Shown one piece after another: positions 1-7,221 of a stretch of 7,249 bases of DNA (its first letter is position 1; each line of letters starts with the position of its first letter). The stretch covers positions 4,543 through 11,791 of the forward strand of contig JAPLOC010000230.1 in assembly GCA_026692825.1 (NCBI GenBank), in the 5' to 3' direction. Origin of the DNA: Planctomycetota bacterium (GTDB lineage: Bacteria; Planctomycetota; Planctomycetia; Planctomycetales; Planctomycetaceae). Under the pieces are notes generated by a model, which made no database searches, was not told the origin of the DNA, and saw only the letters and a list, made by a program, of their open reading frames with translations. A program made the translations under genes and the position numbers.

Positions 1-3000
1 CGCGCCCGCGACTCGCGGTGCCCCCTCGGCGTATTCCGTGAACTCGTCGACCACTTCGATCGACAGATCCCCCTTCGATTCACTCAAACTGCGGAACGTG
101 AACGGCACCGTCAACTGCGAGTCGGCAGCGGCCAGGACCAGCGTCCCCTGGAATTCCCCCAAAGACAGATTGGCGGGAGGGAGCAGTTGCAGCACCACCT
201 TCGCTGACTTTCCGGGCAGAATCGTGGGCATCGTCGCGCCGGTCGCGGCGGTCAACCACGAAATCGCCGGCAGCCGGACCGCGATCGGTCCGGTCTCGGC
301 TCCGCCGTCATTGGTGACGGTGAATTCGACCAGCCGCTGCTGCCCGCGGAGCATCCCCGACGCCAGACTGGTGGTGTCGCTGACCAGGTGCGAATGCAGC
401 GTTTCCACAGTCACGGCGATCGGAATATTTAGTGTCGCCCCTTCGGCCGTGTTGACACGGAACGTCACCGTCCCGGCGGCCACCGACGCGTCGAGCGCGT
501 TCAATTCGTAATGCAACACCAGCGAACCCAGACCGGGAATGTGCTGCCCGGCCTGACCGTTCCCCAGCGTCGCCACCACCTGCACATTGGCGGGGGCGTC
601 GACCAGTTCGACCGCCGCCCCGGTCAGATCGAGATCGCTGAGATTCGTAATCGTGACGTCGCCGGTCTTGGTGGCCCCCCCGCTGATCAGGGTGACCGCG
701 ACGTTCTTCGGCTCCGCGGTCAGGCCGATGAGCGTGAACTGGTCGTCGACCCCCACGGCAGTCGTTCCCGGATGGTGGGCTGTCGCGGTGTAGTGTCCCG
801 CCTCTCCCGGCAGCGGCTTGAATTTCACCCGATAATTGCCCGCCGAATCGGTGATCGCGGCGATGGTCCGCTGGTAGCCCCGCACGACAAGGTCGATATT
901 GACGGGAACGTACGGCACAGGGGCATTCGTCTGCGCGTCGACCGCCCGTCCATATAGCGTGACGATCGCCCCGGCCAGAGCCGTTTCGGTGTCGGTTTGC
1001 ACCACCGCGCTATAGGCGGGATGAACGTGAATCGGGATCGCCGAGACACGGGTGTTGTTGGTTTCGATCCCTTCGAGGATCACATCTTCCGCGTCGGTCG
1101 TGACAATGATCCAGTAGTCGCGCGCCTGGTTTGGAATCCGGACCGGAACGGTCTGACTGAAGAAGTTGAACGGTGCGTCACCCTGCAGGTTCACCGTGAC
1201 GGAATAGTCCCCGACAAACGTATCGTTCCCCAGGATCGGATCGGTGGAGAGATAGACCCGTTGCGTCAGCGTTCCCGACGCATCGGACCGACCGAGATTC
1301 TTGACCGTGAAGCCGACATTTTCATAAGTGTCGGTGAACGCGTTGGCCGGGACGGTCACATCGGTGACGACCAGGTCGGGAGCGTCGAAGTCACTGACCG
1401 CCAAAACGTCGCTCGAGCCGGAGAAGCCGGCGGCGCTGACGGAGATCGTCACCGACTGCGTGCCATCGACCAGCCCGTCGGCGACCGTCGAAACGCTGAA
1501 GGTGACCGAGTCCGCCCCCGCCGGGATCGTGACCGTCGCGGGGACGGTCGCCTCACTCGTGTCGCTGCTGGCCAGAGTGACGACCAGCGGACTGGCGGTA
1601 CTGGTATTGCGGGTCACGGTCCCGACCGCGGCGGTTGCCTGCCCCTCACCTACAAAGGCGCGGTCGAGCGTGAACTGCAACGACGGACCGTCGTCGTCGC
1701 GGATCCGCAGGTTGGCAGTGTCGTGACCATTGGGAATCGTCTCGCCGGTCAGCGGGTATTCGCCCGCCACTTCGATGTCAATCAGGTGATCGCCGTTCGC
1801 CAGCGTGTTATCGATGGGGGTCAGACCGAAGACCGCCAGCGTTTTGCCCGCAGGGATCACGACCTTTGTGGGCACGTCCAGCCGCGACGGGTCACTGACT
1901 CGCACCTGCACCGTCAGTGCCTGATCAGTGGCAACGTCGCGACGGACAGTCGCCAGAATCGCCGAGTTCCCCGCCCCTTCCGCCACCGACGCGAAGTTGA
2001 GCTGCAGCGTCAGTGTGGGGAGATCGTCGTCGTCGACCAGGAGATCCTGACTGGCATTGTGATAACCGTCGGCGGTCGCCGTCACGGTGACGTTGGCCGA
2101 CGACTCGGGAGTCGCGTTGTTGATCGTGCTGACGGTGAACGTGGCGCTCGCCTGATTCGCGGGAATGAGTACTAATGCCGGCGTGGCGACCTGTGCCGTG
2201 TTGGCACTCGCGAATTCCACCAGCAGCGGCTGATCGCTGACGACCTCGCGGGTCACCGTGGCCAGCGTCGACGTTCCTTCGAGAAGTTCGGAATTCGATA
2301 CCGTCAATGTGAGGTGCGGCCGATCGACGTCGAGAACCGTCAGCGTGGCGGTTCCCGCCGCGAAGCTGGCGGCAGCGGCCGAGATCTGCACCGATTGGTT
2401 GCCATCGGGCATCGAGTCGGAGACAGGCGTCGCGAGGAACTCGACTCCCGACTGCCCGGCGGGAATCGTCACGGTCGCGGGAACCGTCAATTCGCTGGAA
2501 TCGCCGGAGGCGAGCGTCACGGTGAGGGCGTTGGTTGTGTCGCCGTTTCGCATCACGACGCCGCGGAGCGCCCCGGCGGCATCCTCGCGGACCTGACTGG
2601 CGGGTAGCGTGACCCGCAGCGCGAGAGGGATGTTGATCGCACTGCCGGCGACCGCCCCGTTATTCGCTTCGTTCGACTCGTCAATGGTGGAGCCGGTATC
2701 CGTCACGACCACCAGATAAACCAAGCCCCCCGATCCCTGGCCAAAGGTTGGCAGGACAATGGTCGCCTGATGTGCGCCGACGTCGCTGAATGTGAACTCT
2801 CCGAGAAACCGGTCATTGCCAATCAACGCGTCGCTTGAGAGGTAAATCTGTTCCTTGACCGGAGTCGCGCCCGCCGACGAACCGAGGTTTGTGGTCGTCC
2901 AAGAAACGCTGATCGACTGCCCGGCGACCGCCGCCGCGGGAGCCGCCAGGTTCTGCGGAACCAGATCCGCGAGCGCCAGCGAGAAGGTGGTTGTGAACGA

Positions 3001-4857
3001 GTCCTGCACCGCTTCGCCAGGAACCCCGTCAGCATCCTGGTCAAGGGCGTTCCCTGCCAGATCAAGCACCCCGGGGCCAACCGTCAACGTATACCCGCCG
3101 CTGGCGGCCTGTCTCGCGAACGGAATACGGTAGGTGGTTCCCGAGACGAGCGCTGGATTGCCAACCGCAACCGCGCCGTTCGGCCCGACCAGTGACACAT
3201 CCCCGGCGACGAAACGCCCGAGCGCTTCATTGAACGTGACGTCGACATGGTCGGGAGTGATTGTCAGCAAACCGGTGGGGGTCGCCGACAGCGCCCGCGG
3301 GCCGGTTTTGTCGATTGTGATGCTGAACGAAGTCGCTTTTGCGAGCGGATTACCAGCGAGATCAGTGATCGCCGGCCCGATCGTGACGGTGTACTCCCCT
3401 TCGAGCGACTGTGTGGGAAGCGCGACGTCAAACACGCGATTGTCACTGCCGGCGACGGCGGTGACGCTGATCGGACTGATCTGTCCAACCGGTCCGATCA
3501 GGCTGATGTCTTCCGCTGAAAGGCTGCCAAGCAGAATGCTCTCGCTGAACGTCACCCGCAGGGTCGACGCATCGGCAATCCGCGGACCGACCGGCGTGAA
3601 TCCGGTGACTTTCGGTTTGACGACGTCATAGCCGAATTGCAGGTGGTCCACTTCGATTCCGCCGCCGGAATTCGAGATTTTGATTGCTGAGATTCCCTTT
3701 TCGTTCTCGACCCCAAAAAAGCGATCTTCGTCAGTCTCGCCGGCATGTGACGTGCTCGATGCAGAGTATCTCGCCAATTCGCCGAGAGAGTTTCCATTGG
3801 AATCGTATGCTTCAAATCTTACGGGACCGTCACCGTCGGTCCACACAACACCAACGCGAATCGGAAACGCTCCGGCGGAGTTGGGTTCAAAGGAAAAACG
3901 AACCCCGGTCGCCCCGGGGGACGCGAAATAGCTCTCGCCTGAACTTCCAGAACCATCGATTGGGCCATTGTCCGCGTCGACCGAGTCGACTTGGGCCGAG
4001 CCGCCAAAGACGTTTCGTGTCACTCCGCCTCGGTCAGCCCGTACATTGGGGGTGTTCAACAGTCGATCTTCAAAATCCTCGAGGTAAAAACTTGAACCCA
4101 ATTCCGACATATCAAACGGGCTGTCATTTCGGCTTAGGTACGGCAGCGGCCCCAGAAATGTGGTGGTTCGATCAAGAAGTCGAAACTCATCGTGGAATTT
4201 CGCGACAGCTTCGTTTCCGGCCAGATCAGCAATCTGAGCGCCACCAGTCAAGACGTAGGTACCGACAGTTGCGATCGGATTGAAAGAAACCGTATACTCG
4301 TTTGCGCTCCCGAAAACTTCTGTAATCGAAACGTCAGTCGCATCCGGCCCAGTCAGCGTTAATCCCGATCCGAGGCCGATCGCCGGATTAATCGCCTCAT
4401 TGAACAACAGCGTTCGACGGGGTGCCGGCGCACGCATGTCGGCCGACCCAATATTCAACGTCGGGGCTTGGGTATCCATCGACAGAGAAATCATGGTCGA
4501 AGTGCTTTGCCCAATCGACGGCTGAAACGACGCGCCGATGTCGTGTGGTCCGTCGCTCAGCGCGGCGAGTGTGATCGAATAGACTCCCGGCGAAGGAGCG
4601 ACAATCGTGGCGTCGATCGAGCCGTTCGCGTCGACATCGAGATTGATCGTTCCCGGCTTGTTGACCGTGATTTTCAGGGTCGGAGTTGTGTCGTTCGTCA
4701 GATTGTCGGTCGACGAGACTCCCGAGTCGCTGGCGGCGATCAAGTCGAGCGCCACGAGCGTGGAGATATTGCCCAATCCCTGGATAATCGGAATCGCAGT
4801 GCCGAAGAGCGTCGTCCCCGTGGTGTTTTGGATCGCCTGTGCGTTGACGGTCACGCG
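1..4857 (-). CDS. In-frame continuation of the giant surface protein after the amber codon; runs off the left edge
   Basis: Codon-by-codon reading of the minus strand from 4857 to 1 gives 1,619 codons with no stop, in the same frame as the upstream part. Domains in order: end of the interrupted Ig-like domain (4857-4801); Ig-like domain with ASDSGVSSTDN (about 4752-4474); Ig-like with DLAGN (4473-4180); a module from EDFED to GIEVDHLQFG (4080-3619); two Ig-like domains with DLAGN (3618-3310, 3309-2971); CARDB (2970-2632); four Calx-beta-like repeats (2619-1384); CARDB (1383-1024); carboxypeptidase-regulatory-like (1020-769); then beta-sandwich modules. Known: such modules occur in bacterial adhesins and surface-layer-like proteins, often binding calcium or carbohydrate. 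No independent start is convincing: GTG at 4854 and ATG at 4494 lie inside domains and lack a Shine-Dalgarno sequence. A gene caller might nevertheless report this as a separate CDS. The C-terminus and any anchor or sorting signal lie outside the window. Confidence 0.85.
769..1020 (-). other. Carboxypeptidase-regulatory-like beta-sandwich domain
   Basis: LYGRAVDAQTNAPVPYVPV followed by TDSAGNYRVKFKPLPGEAG and HYTATAHHPG fits the G-x-V-x-D-x-x-T-x-x-P-V-x-x-x-x-V ... T-D-x-x-G-x-Y pattern of this transthyretin-like fold. It is a non-catalytic structural module in such proteins. The remaining residues to base 1 form further beta-sandwich modules (NEW3/COG1470-like in appearance); the last visible residues, IEVVDEFTEYAEGAPRVAGA, may start another domain of the same kind. 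Confidence 0.6.
1024..1383 (-). other. CARDB domain 2
   Basis: The stretch begins APDLVVTDVTVP and contains VGFTVKNLGRSDASG, RVYLSTDPILGNDTFVG and EGIETNNTRV. The same ordered landmarks as in CARDB 1 are present (NLG, YLS-D, a late E-x-N-N), with low overall identity. It follows directly on the last Calx-beta-like repeat. Confidence 0.82.
1384..2619 (-). repeat. Array of four Calx-beta-like repeats
   Basis: Units lie at about 2619-2323, 2313-2023, 2016-1690 and 1680-1384, each 97-109 residues. Each has an early acidic motif (VRED, LLEG, VAEG, VGEG), a TVTR-like strand, a VTIPAG-like strand, and an acidic end (DVD, DDDD, DDD, DFD). These are features of Calx-beta calcium-binding repeats. Units 1 and 4 share VPATVTIPAG and nearby residues; units 2 and 3 are more diverged. 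The DNA of the units differs synonymously, so the duplication is not recent. Confidence 0.8.
2632..2970 (-). other. CARDB domain 1
   Basis: The stretch starts ADLVPQNL and contains VSWTTTNLGSS, EQIYLSSDALIGNDRFLG and IDESNEANNG. The order N-L-G, YLS-D-x-x-x-x-x-D and E-x-N-E-x-N-N is characteristic of CARDB (cell-adhesion-related) domains. Its length, about 113 residues, is usual. A second CARDB follows the Calx-beta-like array, so the array is bracketed by this module type. Confidence 0.8.
2971..3618 (-). repeat. Two tandem bacterial Ig-like domains (DLAGN type)
   Basis: Domain one (3618-3310) holds LRVTFSESI and ITDLAGNPLA; domain two (3309-2971) holds VDVTFNEAL and VLDLAGNALDQDADG. Both match the VTFxE ... 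DLAGN pattern of bacterial Ig-like (Big-type) repeats, and both are about 105-110 residues. A third relative lies upstream at 4473-4180 (LLFNEAI ... IADLAGN). The second ends in a D-x-D-x-D-G loop that could bind calcium. Confidence 0.75.
3619..4080 (-). other. Surface-protein module ending in GIEVDHLQFG (carbohydrate-binding-like)
   Basis: The module runs from EDFEDRLLNTPNV through SVDADNGPIDGSG, VVWTDGDGPVRFEAYD and DRFFGVENEKGISAIKIS to GIEVDHLQFG. I recognise this arrangement from other extracellular bacterial proteins, including some with PEP-CTERM sorting tails. A lectin-like role is inferred from the beta-sandwich pattern and is not shown. Its base composition is lower in G+C than the segment that follows it in the gene. 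Confidence 0.6.
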
Positions 4858-5100
4858 CTAGATGTCGGTTGGCAACGGAGACGAAAGAACCAACGTCGCG
4901 GTCTTGCTGGCGGAATCCCAGGCGACGCTGGAGATGTTGGCCGACAGATTGACGCTGTTGGAGTCGTCGAAGATGCCATCGCCCCCGCTGGCCATCAGGG
5001 AGTAGTTGGCTGGGTTGGAGACTTGGGTGGAATTCATGTCGTCGGTGTAGACGACTCGGATCACGCCGGGGTCAACTTGAACGTCGACGATGCTGGGGCG
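4801..5100 (-). other. Bacterial Ig-like domain interrupted by the amber codon
   Basis: The domain starts at RPSIVDVQVDPGVIRV, includes VVYTDDMN and NPANYSL, and reaches SPLPTDI before TAG. It resumes as RVTVNAQAIQNTTGTTLFG, whose AIQNTTG part occupies the place of the AI-x-DLAGN motif in the related domains further on. Continuity on both sides of the stop is the strongest evidence that the two open frames are one gene. The exact Pfam family is not determinable by eye. Confidence 0.7.
4858..4860 (-). other. In-frame amber (TAG) codon interrupting the giant gene
   Basis: The minus strand reads ATC TAG CGC here. The residues before it (SPLPTDI) and after it (RVTVNAQAIQNTTG) together fit the last strands of one bacterial Ig-like domain, where a Tyr would be expected at the stop position. 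TAC or TAT to TAG is a single-base change. No other in-frame stop exists between 6726 and 1. It may be a nonsense mutation, a base-call error, or a suppressed codon; the window alone cannot decide. Confidence 0.9.
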
Positions 5101-6726
5101 GGTGAGGTCGAGGATGCCGTTGTTGGTGAACGTCATTCCTGTGGTGGTGACAATCCCGTAACCGCCAATGAGCGCGCCGTATTGGTTGTCGAGCGATGAG
5201 CCGGTGAAGGTGATTGTGGCACCGAGATTGGCGATGATGCCGCGGTTGATGTGGTGGGCGGCGGCGGAACCGATGGAGAGGTTGAAATTCGCGGCGATTT
5301 GCCCTTCGTTTTGGATGGTGCCCGCAATTTGTCGACCTCCTCCCCCGCCGACGACGGCTTGAATCACTCCGGTACCTGCATTGACGAAATGCGTCCCGCC
5401 AACCTGCAACTTCGACGTGCGGTCAGTGCGCGATGAATCGAGAGTAATAGTCCCGCGATTGGCGGCACCGTCGACCGTCGTCAACGTGGTGTTGTAGGTG
5501 TAGTCGGTTTGAAGATGCAGGTCGACATTGGGTAGATTAGCGGTCGCGAGCGTGTTTGAGCCGTACATCGTCACGATCGTCGCTGCGGTGGGCGACTCCG
5601 TGACTTCAATTGTCGAGTTAATCAAGTAGCCATTGCCAGAGATTGAGCCACCAGCGACCACGTATGTTCCCACAATATCGACGTATGCCCCGCCGACGAC
5701 GTCGATCCGTCCTCTGTTGGCAAGTTTGCCGCGAATCTGTCGACCACCGCCTGCGCCGACGACCGACTGAATCAGGCCGGTGGCTGCATTAACGAACTGC
5801 GACCCGCCAATCAGCAACTTCGCTGTGCGGTCACCCCGCGTCGAGTCAAGAATGATCGTGCCGCGGTTCTCGGCCCCGTCCAGTGTTGTCAACGTAGTGT
5901 TGTAGGTGTAGTCCGTCTGTAGACGAATCGTTGTTGAGACAGAGAGATTGGCACCCAGCGTGCTGCCAGTTCCGTACACGTCGATCCTCGACACGCCCGT
6001 CACGCTCTCAGCAACTGTCGAAGCGACATCCACCAGATTCAGCGTTCCAGTAACCGAACCGCCCGTGAAGTGGAACGTACCGCCGACAATCGTGACCGCA
6101 CCGGCACCGCTGACCACGCCGTCCGCCATTTCGAAATTCGAAACAGCGTTGTTCACTGTCAGCCCGATGCCGGATTCGACCGTGATGGTCCCGTAATTTG
6201 TCAACGACCCGGTTATTTGCCGACCGCCGCCCCCATTTTGAATGACATTGATGTGTGCATCGGTGGAATTGATGAATTCCCCCTGTGTGACAACGATCGA
6301 CGTCGTGCGGTCACCGCGGGGCGAATCCAGATTGATCGTGCCACCGGAGTTCACTCCCGACTGAAACGTGAGTTTCGTATTGACGATGGCATTCGAAACT
6401 AACGTCAATGTTTCGGAGTTCGCCAGACTCTTGACTGTGACGTCGCCGATCAGCAGTACAGAGGCGCTTCCAGGAACATCAATCGTCACATCATCATTCG
6501 CCCCAGGAACCTGATTCCCGTTCCAGTTGCCGGCGGTGGTCCATAACCCGGTGCCGGCATTTCCGGTCCAACTGACGGCCGCCAGCAGTACGCGGGACTC
6601 AAGTGCCTCAATGACTGCTGGTAGCGAGCCTCGGCGGCCCCGCGATTTGAGGGAACGGCGGGACCGGGTTCCCCATTTCATTTGCCAGGGAAGATTCCGC
6701 AACCAGGTCTTGAAGGCCGAGATCAT
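4858..6726 (-). CDS. LEPR-XLL giant surface protein, N-terminal part (622 codons, ends at in-frame TAG)
   Basis: Seen: residues 1-40 are basic and Arg/Lys-rich, followed by LESRVLLAA at residues 42-50, the LEPR-XLL-type motif of exported planctomycete proteins. Next comes a W-x-NW segment (about residues 52-75: VSWTG, LWTTAGNW, VPGANDDV) typical of the start of beta-solenoid surface proteins. Residues ~120-540 are Thr/Asn/Gly-rich beta-strand repeats with three GGRQI motifs. From about residue 543 an Ig-like domain begins and is cut by TAG. Start choice: an in-frame TTG at 6837 would add 37 residues, but those translate an intergenic palindromic repeat and a C/A-rich leader, so ATG at 6726 is preferred; neither start has a clear Shine-Dalgarno sequence. 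Inferred role: secreted or cell-surface structural or adhesive protein; no catalytic motif seen. The reading frame continues past the stop into the next entry, so this is probably the 5' part of one gene and not a complete protein. Confidence 0.88.
   Translation of the reverse strand: MISAFKTWLRNLPWQMKWGTRSRRSLKSRGRRGSLPAVIEALESRVLLAAVSWTGNAGTGLWTTAGNWNGNQVPGANDDVTIDVPGSASVLLIGDVTVKSLANSETLTLVSNAIVNTKLTFQSGVNSGGTINLDSPRGDRTTSIVVTQGEFINSTDAHINVIQNGGGGRQITGSLTNYGTITVESGIGLTVNNAVSNFEMADGVVSGAGAVTIVGGTFHFTGGSVTGTLNLVDVASTVAESVTGVSRIDVYGTGSTLGANLSVSTTIRLQTDYTYNTTLTTLDGAENRGTIILDSTRGDRTAKLLIGGSQFVNAATGLIQSVVGAGGGRQIRGKLANRGRIDVVGGAYVDIVGTYVVAGGSISGNGYLINSTIEVTESPTAATIVTMYGSNTLATANLPNVDLHLQTDYTYNTTLTTVDGAANRGTITLDSSRTDRTSKLQVGGTHFVNAGTGVIQAVVGGGGGRQIAGTIQNEGQIAANFNLSIGSAAAHHINRGIIANLGATITFTGSSLDNQYGALIGGYGIVTTTGMTFTNNGILDLTRPSIVDVQVDPGVIRVVYTDDMNSTQVSNPANYSLMASGGDGIFDDSNSVNLSANISSVAWDSASKTATLVLSSPLPTDI
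5281..5514 (-). repeat. Beta-solenoid repeat unit C (LQTDYTYNTTLTT / GGRQI), residues ~405-482
   Basis: This unit begins LQTDYTYNTTLTT, then NRGTITLDS, TDRT, FVNAGTG, GGGGGRQI and NEGQI. It starts 408 bases (136 codons) after unit B, a whole-codon offset expected from an internal duplication. It is followed by a shorter, non-repeated solenoid-like stretch before the Ig-like domain. Confidence 0.85.
5701..5922 (-). repeat. Beta-solenoid repeat unit B (LQTDYTYNTTLTT / GGRQI), residues ~269-342
   Basis: This unit begins LQTDYTYNTTLTT and continues NRGTIILDS, GDRT, FVNAATG, GAGGGRQI and NRGRI. It matches unit C closely in protein and clearly in DNA, with many synonymous differences. The 50-70 residues before it (GGSVTG through DVYGTGSTLGANL) resemble those before unit C (GGSISG through MYGSNTLATANL), so the real period is about 136 residues. 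Confidence 0.85.
6181..6360 (-). repeat. Beta-solenoid repeat unit A (GGRQI type), residues ~123-182
   Basis: This unit carries the ordered pattern GGTINLDS, GDRT, EFIN, GGGGRQI and N-x-GTI also found in units B and C, but it lacks the LQTDYTYNTTLTT lead-in. It is the most diverged of the three copies. Alternating hydrophobic and Thr/Asn/Gly residues suggest stacked beta-strands; the fold is an inference. Confidence 0.75.
6577..6603 (-). other. LEPR-XLL-type motif (LESRVLLAA)
   Basis: The minus strand encodes L-E-S-R-V-L-L-A-A, preceded by a segment rich in Arg and Lys (TRSRRSLKSRGRRG). This matches the LEPR-XLL signature found near the N-terminus of many very large planctomycete exported proteins; Ser replaces the usual Pro. 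The motif supports both the taxonomic call and the choice of ATG at 6726, because it then lies at the usual 40-50 residues from the start. No classical long hydrophobic signal peptide is visible. Confidence 0.85.
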
Positions 6727-6762
6727 GGGGGTTGGTCCGGTGGGGTGCGGGCGGTGTTGGCT

Positions 6763-6785
6763 GGGAAGGGTTGTGTGGGGTTGGG
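6763..6785 (+). other. Canonical G-quadruplex motif in the leader region (plus strand)
   Basis: Four G-tracts (6763-6765, 6768-6770, 6777-6780, 6783-6785) are separated by loops of 2, 6 and 2 bases, fitting the G3+N1-7 rule. More G-tracts flank it (6727-6731, 6742-6745, 6749-6751). The G-rich strand is the template strand of the giant gene, so its mRNA is C-rich here. Confidence 0.6.
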
Positions 6786-6793
6786 TCGTATTT

Positions 6794-6830
6794 CGGGACG
6801 GCAGGGGGCTGACGCCTCCCCGCTCGCCTG
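6794..6830. repeat. Palindromic intergenic repeat element
   Basis: GGGGGC (6804-6809) pairs with GCCTCCCC (6814-6821) around a TGAC loop, with one bulged T, and is flanked by CGCTCGCCTGG. I recall similar GGCGAGC-GGGG-CGTCAG-CCCC elements scattered between genes in planctomycete genomes; copy number cannot be tested here. In the minus strand it lies in the leader of the giant gene, about 70-100 bases before the ATG. Confidence 0.5.
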
Positions 6831-7113
6831 GGTTCAAACGCGGCCGCCGCCGGCCGGACCCGACCCAGGCTGGGCCGGCAGGCAGCGGCGCGCGGTGAAT
6901 TCCGAAACGTGGGACTCGAACGAACGGCGGAAACGGGGCTCCGAACGTTGCAGCCGGGTGTATTTCCAGCGATCTACCTTATCTACGCCGGCACCTAACA
7001 CTAAAATTTCAGTTTTTGTGGTTTCGAGTTGATTTCGGCCGAGGTGGTGCATGTTTGGCGTCCTGGTGGTGGCACCTGCGACCCGAGTGTGTACTTTAGT
7101 CCCCGTATTCTTG

Positions 7114-7142
7114 ATTTTCGCACAGGAATATACGGATGTCAA
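7114..7142 (-). promoter_or_regulatory. Sigma70-like promoter candidate reading toward the giant gene
   Basis: On the minus strand TTGACA (7142-7137) is separated by exactly 17 bases from GAAAAT (7119-7114), a 4/6 match to the -10 consensus. Transcription would start near 7107 and leave a leader of about 380 bases. The -35 match is perfect, but planctomycete promoters are poorly defined and such matches arise by chance. Confidence 0.3.
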
Positions 7143-7190
7143 TGTTTTGTGCGTGGATCTGGAAAATTCGGGTTATTTTGGAGCTGGCGG

Positions 7191-7221
7191 CCTTGGAGTG
7201 CGGGGCCTTGTCCCCGCCTTT
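7191..7221. repeat. Palindromic intergenic repeat element with GCGGGG/CCCCGC stem
   Basis: GCGGGG and CCCCGC (7200-7217) form a perfect 6-bp stem around CCTTGT, preceded by CCTTGGAGT and followed by CTTTCG. The GGAGTGCGG ... CTTGT ... CCGC layout resembles REP-like elements I associate with planctomycetes and verrucomicrobia. With the T-rich bases after it, it could also act as a weak plus-strand terminator, but no plus-strand gene precedes it. Confidence 0.5.

Noticed and set aside
997..2175. 392-codon plus-strand open frame
   Set aside because: It lies wholly antisense to the CARDB/Calx-beta block. Its Arg/Asp/Gly-rich, domain-free translation is what the complement of GTC/GAC/ACG-rich codons gives, whereas the minus frame encodes recognisable domains.
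1384..2619. CRISPR-like or tandem DNA repeat array
   Set aside because: The periodicity is at protein level (Calx-beta-like repeats); the DNA of the units is diverged and there are no spacer-repeat units.
4492..4854. Independent start for the downstream open frame (GTG 4854 or ATG 4494)
   Set aside because: Both lie within Ig-like domains, lack a Shine-Dalgarno sequence, and would produce a protein without an export signal.
4468..5199. 243-codon plus-strand open frame crossing the amber site
   Set aside because: It is low-complexity, Arg/Asp/Val-rich and antisense to Ig-like domains continuous on the minus strand. It does not explain the stop.
6727..6837. In-frame 37-residue N-terminal extension starting at TTG 6837
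   Set aside because: It would translate the palindromic repeat and the C/A-rich leader, and would place the LEPR-XLL motif unusually far from the start.
6834..7142. 102-codon minus-strand open frame upstream of the giant gene
   Set aside because: It spans AT-rich DNA and GC-rich inverted repeats, has no recognisable domain and no ribosome binding site, and its start overlaps the promoter-like sequence.
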